64,000 nt of DNA from Lewinella sp. W8 (GTDB taxonomy: Bacteria; Bacteroidota; Bacteroidia; Chitinophagales; Saprospiraceae): assembly GCF_004375085.3 (NCBI RefSeq), contig NZ_SNAQ03000010.1, positions 62,001 to 126,000 of the forward strand, given 5' to 3'. The notes under the pieces are model-generated. The model ran no database searches, was not told the origin of the DNA, and saw nothing but the letters and a program-made list of their open reading frames with translations. Shown one piece after another: positions 37,647-44,755 of the stretch. The position numbers and the translations under genes were made by a program. How positions within the stretch are numbered: position 1 is the stretch's first letter; each line of letters begins with the position of its first letter.

Positions 37647-37790
37647 TAGGCTGTTCCGTGAATTAATCCTTTGGCCATCAAGTCATTGAATTTACTAGTA
37701 GCGGCAAGGCATGCCTTGCCGCTACCATTTGCCCCTCTGAACTGCCGCGATTCCGCAGGAATCGCTGATGAAACCTCAGGGCACAGCCTA
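37647..37790. mobile_element. 144-bp inverted-repeat element, short form
   Basis: Ends TAGGCTGTTCCGTGA and TAGGCTGTGCCCTGA. The centre is a palindrome, GCGGCAAGGCATGCCTTGCC with further arms. It starts 3 bp after the stop of paralogue B. Its sequence equals the outer parts of the 630-bp element in reverse orientation, as if the 470-bp interior were deleted at, or inserted into, the central CATG. No ORF. Confidence 0.8.
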
Positions 37791-37817
37791 GGGCTAGTCC
37801 TACCGGACTGAATAATT

Positions 37818-37866
37818 ATTGGGGTAGTTCGTTAGTGTTCCGGGGAACCTAATGAACTACCCCAAT
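37818..37866. promoter_or_regulatory. Inverted repeat before the RidA-like lipoprotein gene
   Basis: ATTGGGGTAGTTC and GAACTACCCCAAT pair perfectly, with TTAG/CTAA extending the stem inward. It ends 18 bp before the ATG at 37885. There is no T-run, so an operator or leader structure is more likely than a terminator. Confidence 0.5.
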
Positions 37867-37884
37867 ACTGTTTATCTTGCTCCC

Positions 37885-38463
37885 ATGAAATACTGGATGC
37901 TACTGGCCCTGGCGGGGCTACTATACGGATGCGATCAAGCCATCGATTCAGCGGAAGTGGAACAGTCTACGGACGAGGTAATGGCCGTGGAGCAGGAGAC
38001 CACTACGGACGTGGAGGCCATCCTTGATTCGCTGGGGATCACCCTGCCCACCCCGAGTAAGCCCGTGGCGAACTACGTGAACGCGGTCACGACCGGTAAG
38101 CTGGTTTTCCTGGCCGGGAAGGGCCCCACGCGTGCCGATGGCACGCGGGTCACCGGCAAGCTGGGGCAGGACCTCGACATCGAAGCAGGCTACGCAGCCG
38201 CCAGGTTGGTGGGCGTCAACCAGTTGGCCGCCCTCAAGGCCGAAATCGGTGACCTGAACCGGGTCCGCCGCATCGTCAAGGTGCTGGGGATGGTGAATTC
38301 CACCCCCGACTTCACCGATCAGCCCAAGGTGATCAACGGCTTTTCGGACCTGATGGTGGAAGTCTTTGGCGAGCGGGGTAAACACGCCCGCGCCGCGGTG
38401 GGTATGGCCGCCTTACCCAGCAACATTGCCGTAGAAATTGAAATGATCGTTGAATTAAAGTAA
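37885..38463 (+). CDS. Lipoprotein with RidA/YjgF-like domain
   Basis: 192 residues; I start at the ATG at 37885 because the signal peptide MKYWMLLALAGLLYGC follows, with the lipobox Cys at 16. After an acidic linker (about 20-50) comes a full RidA-like domain of the YjgF_endoribonc type: SLGITLPTPSKPVANYVNAV, FLAGKGPTRADG, KVLGMVNSTPDFTDQP, SDLMVEVFGERGKHARAAVGMAALP, with the conserved Arg. RidA proteins deaminate reactive imines in the cytoplasm, so lipid anchoring outside the inner membrane is unusual. Function there is unknown. Confidence 0.85.
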   Translation: MKYWMLLALAGLLYGCDQAIDSAEVEQSTDEVMAVEQETTTDVEAILDSLGITLPTPSKPVANYVNAVTTGKLVFLAGKGPTRADGTRVTGKLGQDLDIEAGYAAARLVGVNQLAALKAEIGDLNRVRRIVKVLGMVNSTPDFTDQPKVINGFSDLMVEVFGERGKHARAAVGMAALPSNIAVEIEMIVELK

Positions 38464-38509
38464 AGTGCGGCGAATCAGCGTTCGCTGCCGCCCAACCAAC
38501 CTCCCTTGA

Positions 38510-40204
38510 ATGAAAGCTACTCCCCTTAACGTGCGTTCTTTTGCCCTCATTTGTTCTTTGCTCCTTGGCCTGGGGCACGGCACCTGCGTCCTCGCTCAGG
38601 TCGACCCGGCCTACTTTGCGGAGCACAGCTTCAGCCGTGCCGACAGCCTGCGGGGGGCACTCCGCCCGGAACGTACCTCCTTCGACGTGACCTATTACGA
38701 GCTTCACCTGGACGTGGACGTGGAGGACCGGGAACTGGAGGGTAAAGTCGTCATGGAATACACGGTGGTGGCGCCCACCCGGCGCCTTCAGCTGGACCTG
38801 TTCCGGAATATGGGGCTGGACCGTATCGTTCAGGACGGTAAGGAATTGCGTTTTACCCGGATCGAGGATGCTGTCTTTGTGGACCTGCCGGAAATCCTTC
38901 CCGAAAATTCCCGTCACGCGATGACCATCTATTACGGGGGCAAGCCCATCGCGGCGAAGAACGCTCCCTGGGACGGTGGCTTCGTCTGGAGCCTCGACCA
39001 AAAGGACCGCACCTGGGTGGGCGTGGCCTGCGAGGGCACCGGAGCCAGCCTCTGGTGGCCCAATAAGGACCACCTCAGCGACGAACCCGATTCGATGCTG
39101 ATCAGCGTGACGGTACCGAAGCGTTTATTCGTGGCCAGCAACGGTAACCTGCGGGCCGAGGAGGAAGTGGGCCGTTGGAAAAAGCGCTACGACTGGTTCG
39201 TATCCTACCCGATCAACAACTACAACGTTTCCCTGGGCATCGGTCATTACGTCCACTTTGATTCTACCTACGTCGCCACCGATGGAGAAGAACTCGCCCT
39301 GGACTATTACGTCATCGATTACAACGAAGCGCGTGCCCGTAAACAGTTTCGTCAGGTTGGTCCGATGTTGCGGGCCTATGAGCATTACTTCGGGAAGTAT
39401 CCCTTCTGGGAAGACGGTTTTGCCCTCATCGAAACCCCCTACCTCGGCATGGAACACCAGAGTGGAATTGCCTACGGCAACCGCTACATGCGCGGGTACC
39501 TGGGGGGGCTGATCCCCGAGGATATGGACTGGGATTACATCATCATCCACGAGACGGGGCACGAATACTTCGGCAACTCCATCAGCGTGGCCGACCACGC
39601 CGAAATGTGGATTCATGAATCCTTCACCACCTACATGGAGGCGCTGTACGTGGAATTTCTCTACGGGCAGGCGGACGCGATACGTTACCTGATGACCCAG
39701 AAGCGATTCATCCAGAATGAGTCTCCGATCCTTGGCCCCCTGGACGTCAATTTTGACGACTTTGGCAGCTCCGACCACTACTACAAGGGGGCCTGGGTGC
39801 TGCACACCCTGCGGCACGCGATCAATGACGATCCGCTCTTTTTCGGTATGCTCCGGAGTTTTTACCAGGATCATGAACGGAGCATCGTCAACACCCAGCA
39901 GGTGATCGACTACTTCAGCCGTTACGCCCAGCGGGATTTAGGACCCTTCTTTGAGCAGTACCTGATGCATCCGGAGGTTCCCCTGCTGCTACTGCGGGAA
40001 AATGATGGTGCCGTTGAGTACCGGTGGTCAGTGGCCGCCGAATCCTTCAATATGCCGGTTCAGGTTTGGGTGGATGATGAGCCCATTCGGCTGCAACCGG
40101 TGCCGACCGAGTGGCAGGAACTGGGCTGGGGGTTCCGTGCTCGTGATGTTAGGCTGGACGGCCGACGGTTTCTGGCCGAGATCGAAATCGTGAATGCACC
40201 CTGA
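38510..40204 (+). CDS. M1-family zinc aminopeptidase, exported
   Basis: 564 residues. Signal peptide ending in CVLAQ, then the M1 N-terminal beta domain (TSFDVTYYELHLDVDVEDRELEGKV), the substrate anchor GMEHQSGIAYG (GxMEN-like) and the zinc site HETGH at 347-351 with Glu370, 19 residues on (HEXXH-x18-E). The C-terminal helical domain is short, so the protein ends after about 560 residues. It trims N-terminal residues from peptides in the periplasm or outside. It lies 46 bp after the RidA-like lipoprotein, same strand. The signal peptide region includes a copy of the dispersed motif (38578-38600). Confidence 0.92.
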   Translation: MKATPLNVRSFALICSLLLGLGHGTCVLAQVDPAYFAEHSFSRADSLRGALRPERTSFDVTYYELHLDVDVEDRELEGKVVMEYTVVAPTRRLQLDLFRNMGLDRIVQDGKELRFTRIEDAVFVDLPEILPENSRHAMTIYYGGKPIAAKNAPWDGGFVWSLDQKDRTWVGVACEGTGASLWWPNKDHLSDEPDSMLISVTVPKRLFVASNGNLRAEEEVGRWKKRYDWFVSYPINNYNVSLGIGHYVHFDSTYVATDGEELALDYYVIDYNEARARKQFRQVGPMLRAYEHYFGKYPFWEDGFALIETPYLGMEHQSGIAYGNRYMRGYLGGLIPEDMDWDYIIIHETGHEYFGNSISVADHAEMWIHESFTTYMEALYVEFLYGQADAIRYLMTQKRFIQNESPILGPLDVNFDDFGSSDHYYKGAWVLHTLRHAINDDPLFFGMLRSFYQDHERSIVNTQQVIDYFSRYAQRDLGPFFEQYLMHPEVPLLLLRENDGAVEYRWSVAAESFNMPVQVWVDDEPIRLQPVPTEWQELGWGFRARDVRLDGRRFLAEIEIVNAP

Positions 40205-40257
40205 ACCCCCCGATTTTTCTACCTTTTTCGGTGGAAAATGACGGGATTTTCCCATTC

Positions 40258-40323
40258 TTGATATTTATCATTTTTCCCTTTGATGGCCATCATGGAGTAG
40301 GGTAGTGCTTTGCCGCACCTTTG
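40258..40323 (+). promoter_or_regulatory. Two FNR-type boxes and -7-like box upstream of hemN
   Basis: TTGATATTTATCAT at 40258-40271 and TTGATGGCCATCAT at 40280-40293, both TTGAT-N4-ATCAT, starts 22 bp apart. CACCTTTG at 40316-40323, one base from TAnnTTTG, starts 36 bp after the second box's start. That puts the near box around -41 from the expected transcription start, the usual activator position. The same spacing recurs upstream of ccoS and the universal stress gene. Confidence 0.75.
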
Positions 40324-40360
40324 GAGAGTAATCCTGAAGAAGCAAGGATTCTATTCAATT

Positions 40361-41734
40361 ATGCTCGTACCTCCAACGACCAATGGCTACCTGATCGAGA
40401 AGTATGACCGGCCCGTGCCGCGCTATACCAGCTATCCGACGGTGCCCTACTGGCAAAAAACGCCCCCGACGCAGGGGGAATGGTTGGCCGCCGTCAATCA
40501 GCGTATGGAGGAAAGCCAGGACATCAGCCTGTATATCCACCTTCCCTTTTGCGAAAAACTCTGTACCTATTGCGGTTGTAATAAACGCATTACGATTAAT
40601 CACGGTGTAGAGGCTCCCTACGTGAACGCCGTGCTGGCGGAATGGAAGTTATACGTCGAGGCGATGAACCATCGTCCCCGCATCAAGGAGCTTCACCTTG
40701 GCGGGGGTACGCCCACCTTCTTCAGCCCGGAAGAACTGGGGCGCCTCATTGACGGAATCTTTGTTCACGCCGATCGGGCGGATAAATTCGACTACAGTTT
40801 CGAGGCCCACCCCTCCAGCACGAGCAGGGAGCACCTTCAGGCCCTGGCCGACCGCGGATTCGACCGACTGAGCATCGGGGTTCAGGATTTCAACCAGGCC
40901 ATTCTTCAGCTCATCAACCGCGATCAGACGCATCAGCAGGTACTCGATACGGCGGATTACGCCCGGGCGACCGGCTACAAGTCGGTGAATTTTGACATCA
41001 TTTACGGGTTGCCCACCCAGACGCGCGAAGACATCATCAACACCGTGCAACGGATCGATGAGCTCCGCCCGGAGCGGATCGCTTTTTACAGCTACGCTCA
41101 CGTGCCCTGGGTTAGTCCTGGACAGCGGGCCTACGACGAAACGGATCTTCCTCGCGGTCTGGAGAAACGAGCGCTCTACGAGCTCGGTAAGGAAATGCTG
41201 ACCGACATCGGCTACCAGGATATTGGCCTTGACCATTTTGCGTTGCCCGAAGACGATTTGTATCAGGCCAGCGAGGCGGGCGAATTACACCGCAACTTCA
41301 TGGGCTATACGGCACTACCCACCAAGATGACCATCGCGCTGGGTTGTTCCTCCATTGGAGACAGCTGGGATATGTACGTCCAGAACGAAAAGAAGGTGGA
41401 AGACTACCAGAAAGCCGTCTTCGTAGAAAAGCGGCTACCCATCATCAAGGGGCACCAGCTGACGGAAGAAGACCAGGTTGTACGGCAGCATATCCTTAAC
41501 CTGATGTGTCAGCACGCCACCGAGTGGAGGGCAGAACATCTACGGGCTTCGGCCCTGGAGCGGGCCGTTCCACTGTGGAACGACATGGCCGCCGATGGAC
41601 TCTTACGGCGATCGCCCTACCGCATCGAAGTCCGTGAGGAAGGGATGCCCTTCCTGCGGAATATTTGCCTGCCCCTGGACGACTACTTTTGGAATCGTCG
41701 TCCGGAAGCCCCCACCTTTAGTCAGTCAGTGTAA
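40361..41734 (+). CDS. hemN: Oxygen-independent coproporphyrinogen III oxidase
   Basis: 457-residue radical SAM enzyme that decarboxylates coproporphyrinogen III for haem synthesis without O2. The start ATG at 40361 follows from the family N-terminus LIEKYDRPVPRYTSYPTVPYW; the longer frame from 40310 is unlike the family. The [4Fe-4S] motif is CEKLCTYCGCNKRI (C-x3-C-x2-C-x-C). GGGTPTFF, SIGVQDF and FDIIYGLPTQT are further family blocks, and the HemN C-terminal domain is present. Its stop overlaps the start of the ccoI gene by one base. Haem for the cbb3 oxidase and FNR-type control both fit low oxygen. Confidence 0.95.
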   Translation: MLVPPTTNGYLIEKYDRPVPRYTSYPTVPYWQKTPPTQGEWLAAVNQRMEESQDISLYIHLPFCEKLCTYCGCNKRITINHGVEAPYVNAVLAEWKLYVEAMNHRPRIKELHLGGGTPTFFSPEELGRLIDGIFVHADRADKFDYSFEAHPSSTSREHLQALADRGFDRLSIGVQDFNQAILQLINRDQTHQQVLDTADYARATGYKSVNFDIIYGLPTQTREDIINTVQRIDELRPERIAFYSYAHVPWVSPGQRAYDETDLPRGLEKRALYELGKEMLTDIGYQDIGLDHFALPEDDLYQASEAGELHRNFMGYTALPTKMTIALGCSSIGDSWDMYVQNEKKVEDYQKAVFVEKRLPIIKGHQLTEEDQVVRQHILNLMCQHATEWRAEHLRASALERAVPLWNDMAADGLLRRSPYRIEVREEGMPFLRNICLPLDDYFWNRRPEAPTFSQSV

Positions 41735-44184
41735 TGGGACAGGATACGGCCAGCCCCAACGATATCGTCCGGGCCCTTGAAGTGGACACCGTTTCGGATT
41801 CCTCCGCCACGGTAAAAGACAAGTCTGCCTGCCGTCACTGCGGCGATCCCTGTCCGACGCCTCCAATCAGCAGAGGAGAAGATAACTTCTGTTGTGTGGG
41901 GTGCGCTACGGTATTTGACTTGTTGCAGGCCAACGGATTGGGCGATTTCTACCAACTCGATGAGGCGGCCGGCCGCTCCCAGCAAAAACGGGGAGACGCC
42001 AATTACGACTGGCTCGACGTCGAAGAACTTGCCACCCCCTTCGTGCAGTACCGGGACAATCAGCAGACCCGGGTGGCGCTTGAGTTACCCCAGATACACT
42101 GTACTTCCTGCGTCTGGTTGCTGGAGCGGTTGCCCCGGCTGGCCGAAGGCGTGCACGCCGTTACGGTTAACTTCAGCCGGAGAACCGCCACCATCGTGTT
42201 CCGCCAGGATACCATTTCCTTCCGGGAGCTGGCCGAGTGGCTGGCCCGCATTGGTTATCCCCCCGTATTCCACGAGCGCGATCAGGGCGACGCCCGCAAG
42301 CCCCGGAACCGCAGACTTATTTATCAGATTGGACTGGCGGGATTCACCTTCGGTAACGTGATGTTGCTGAGCTTCCCCGAATACCTCGGACTGGGTATTG
42401 ACCTGGAGGGAGGAACCTTCGCGCGGGCGTTTGGCTACCTGAACCTGGCGCTCAGTGTGCCCCTGTTATTGTATAGTGGACAGGACTACCTGCGGTCGGC
42501 CTGGTCCGGCCTGCGGGCCGGAATGCTCACCATCGACGTGCCGATCTCGGTGGGCTTGTTGGCCCTGTTCGGCCGTTCCACCTACGAAGTTCTGACGCAT
42601 ACCGGAGCGGGATACTTCGACAGCCTGGCCGGTTTACTCTTCTTTCTGTTGGTCGGCCGCTGGTTTCAGGACCGCACCTTCGATCGGTTGTCCTTTGACC
42701 GGGACTATCGCCACTACTTCCCCATCGCCGCGAACCGCTATGATGCGACCGGGGCCCAGACGGAGCCCATCGCCCTGGCGGACATTAAGGCGGGAGACTG
42801 GCTACTGGTCCGACCCGGAGAGTTGATTCCCGCCGACGGTAAACTGCTCAACGACGCCAAAGAGGGAATTGACTACAGCTTCGTCACGGGAGAAGCCGAA
42901 CCCCAGCCCCGGGAAGCCGGTGACCAGATTTATGCCGGTGGCCGGGCCGTAGCCACGGCCCTGGACCTGCTGGTAGAAAAACCCGTCGATGACAGCTACT
43001 TACTGCAGCTATGGCGACAGGAGGCCCGGGAAGATGCCGTGCGCAACCGAAACCTGACGGATCGGATCAGTCAGACCTTCACCCTGGTGGTGCTGTCCAT
43101 CGCCCTGCTCACTTTCCTGTTTTGGTGGCCTACGGACGCGGGAAGGGCCCTGAATGCCGCTACGGCCGTGTTGATCATTGCCTGTCCCTGTGCCCTGGCG
43201 CTGGCCATCCCGTTTACGTACGGATCGCTGATTCGCCAGTTGGGTAAGCACGGACTGTACCTGCGCAGCGTTGCGGTGGTGGAAGCCCTGCACGGCATAA
43301 CGGATTACGTACTGGACAAAACCGGAACGCTGACCGAGCCCGGACTGGGCGCCCCCGCCGCCGAGGAACCGTCCCTGGACCCGCTAACCGCCGCGGTGGT
43401 GCTGGCGATGGTGCGGCAGTCGAATCACCCCAAGAGCGCGGCCCTCGGCCGATTATTGGCGGCGGACGGTGTCCGCCCGCTGGCCACCGGGACGGTGGAA
43501 GAAATTGCGGGTAAGGGGTTGCGGCTTGACCATCAGGGAATCGAGTACCGGGTGGGAAGCGCCAGTTTCTGCGGCCAGCCCCAGCACGAAAACCATAGTG
43601 TTTACGTCACCGCTGACGGAGAGCTGAAGGCAGCCTTCAGCCGGGAATTACCCCGTTTGCGGGAGGGTGCCCTGCAGCTTCTCGATAGCATTGATCACCG
43701 GAGCCTGCACCTGCTCTCCGGGGACGAGCCACATACCGGGGAGTTCTGGATGACCTATTTTGACGACTCCCGGATGCACTTCCGGCAAAGCCCCTTTGAT
43801 AAGCAGCGCTACATCAAGCAACTGCAGGGTGATGGCCAGCGGGTTCTCATGTTGGGCGACGGCCTCAATGATGCGGGGGCACTGCGCACCGCGGAAGTCG
43901 GGGTGGCAGTTAGCGAGGATATGGCGGGGTTCTCCCCGGCCTGCGACGGCATTCTGTCCTCCGACGCCCTGCCGAAGCTGCCGGAAATGCTGCGGAGCAT
44001 CAAGCGCGCAAAGATGGTGCTTTACGTGGCCTACGCGCTGGCTTTCCTCTACAACGTCGTTGGCCTGAGCTTCGCGGTACGGGGGCTGCTGTCTCCGGTG
44101 GTGGCCGCCATTCTCATGCCCCTCAGCTCCATTTCTATCGTGGTGGTCGGCATCGCCGGGACGAATCTGGTTGCTCGCCGCTGA
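41734..44184 (+). CDS. ccoI: Copper-transporting P-type ATPase for cbb3 oxidase assembly (CcoI-like)
   Basis: 816 residues. Unusual N-terminal Cys-rich segment (CRHCGDPCPTPP, FCCVGCATVF), as in CcoI and FixI, then a heavy-metal domain (LPQIHCTSCVWLLERLP), eight membrane helices with the CPC metal site (IACPCALALAIP), phosphorylation site DKTGTLTEPG, and GDGLNDAGAL. CcoI exports copper for the CuB site of the oxidase. It is coupled to hemN by the one-base overlap and lies upstream of the cco genes. The usual TGE appears as SFVTGEAEPQ. Strong call. Confidence 0.92.
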   Translation: MGQDTASPNDIVRALEVDTVSDSSATVKDKSACRHCGDPCPTPPISRGEDNFCCVGCATVFDLLQANGLGDFYQLDEAAGRSQQKRGDANYDWLDVEELATPFVQYRDNQQTRVALELPQIHCTSCVWLLERLPRLAEGVHAVTVNFSRRTATIVFRQDTISFRELAEWLARIGYPPVFHERDQGDARKPRNRRLIYQIGLAGFTFGNVMLLSFPEYLGLGIDLEGGTFARAFGYLNLALSVPLLLYSGQDYLRSAWSGLRAGMLTIDVPISVGLLALFGRSTYEVLTHTGAGYFDSLAGLLFFLLVGRWFQDRTFDRLSFDRDYRHYFPIAANRYDATGAQTEPIALADIKAGDWLLVRPGELIPADGKLLNDAKEGIDYSFVTGEAEPQPREAGDQIYAGGRAVATALDLLVEKPVDDSYLLQLWRQEAREDAVRNRNLTDRISQTFTLVVLSIALLTFLFWWPTDAGRALNAATAVLIIACPCALALAIPFTYGSLIRQLGKHGLYLRSVAVVEALHGITDYVLDKTGTLTEPGLGAPAAEEPSLDPLTAAVVLAMVRQSNHPKSAALGRLLAADGVRPLATGTVEEIAGKGLRLDHQGIEYRVGSASFCGQPQHENHSVYVTADGELKAAFSRELPRLREGALQLLDSIDHRSLHLLSGDEPHTGEFWMTYFDDSRMHFRQSPFDKQRYIKQLQGDGQRVLMLGDGLNDAGALRTAEVGVAVSEDMAGFSPACDGILSSDALPKLPEMLRSIKRAKMVLYVAYALAFLYNVVGLSFAVRGLLSPVVAAILMPLSSISIVVVGIAGTNLVARR

Positions 44185-44190
44185 TCTTCA

Positions 44191-44220
44191 TCAGGGCGAT
44201 CACCGCAGGTGCCGGGCCTC
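44191..44220 (+). repeat. Dispersed GCAGGTGCC motif after ccoI
   Basis: GGCGATCACCGCAGGTGCCG begins just after the ccoI stop, with the same orientation relative to its gene as the copies after cysE and the sulfotransferase. The rest of 44221-44496 shows no gene. Confidence 0.45.
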
Positions 44221-44496
44221 CCCGTTAAAGCAGTAATGATCACCGTGACGGATCGATGAATGAGGTGCCGCCTCTTTACTGCTGGCTAGCCGGATATTCT
44301 CTTGTTCTCTCCGGAATTTGCTTCGTGCAAGACGGCAGTTCTATGCTCTCATCCGACCAGCGTGTACGGCCTGTTGCTTACGGATGGATTCTTCAATTTT
44401 CGGAGGATCGTTCAAGCTTTGTTGGTGCTTAATTTAAATGTGTAATGTGTTGAAAAATAGGAATTTGTTGACCTTCGTCGGGCCCTTGATGCATAA

Positions 44497-44562
44497 ATGA
44501 CATAGATCACTATTGGCCTTGATTCGGGTCATGAAAATCGCTTAGGGTGCACGCTACCTTGC
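44497..44562 (+). promoter_or_regulatory. Two FNR-type boxes and -7-like box upstream of ccoS
   Basis: ATGACATAGATCAC at 44497-44510 and TTGATTCGGGTCAT at 44519-44532, starts 22 bp apart, then TACCTTGC at 44555-44562 as a -7-like box, starting 36 bp after the second box. The near box matches TTGAT-N4-ATCAT with one change; the far one is weaker. Transcription would start near 44566, 16 nt before the ccoS ATG. Confidence 0.7.
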
Positions 44563-44581
44563 GGCACATAAAAGCACAGCG

Positions 44582-44755
44582 ATGAAAGTAATTCTGCTAC
44601 TGATTGGTCTTAGCCTCGTGGTTGCCCTCATTTTCCTGGCAGCCTTTTTTTGGGCGGTCGATGACGGTCAGTACGAAGACGAAGTAACGCCTTCCATCCG
44701 GATGCTTTTTGATGAATCACCCTCCACCTCTTCTAAATCCTCGTCTAATGACTAA
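44582..44755 (+). CDS. ccoS: cbb3 oxidase maturation protein CcoS
   Basis: 57 residues, one membrane helix (LLLIGLSLVVALIFLAAFFW) followed by AVDDGQYED and an acidic/serine-rich tail. CcoS is needed for cofactor insertion into cbb3 oxidase and commonly lies beside ccoI and ccoN. The W-x2-DDGQYED pattern is the family signature. It overlaps the ccoNO start by 8 bp (ATGACTAA), so the two are translationally coupled. This is the first gene after the FNR-type promoter. Confidence 0.88.
   Translation: MKVILLLIGLSLVVALIFLAAFFWAVDDGQYEDEVTPSIRMLFDESPSTSSKSSSND

Noticed and set aside
44221-44496. Possible gene between ccoI and the FNR-type boxes
   Set aside because: No frame of useful length with a start and no recognisable peptide.
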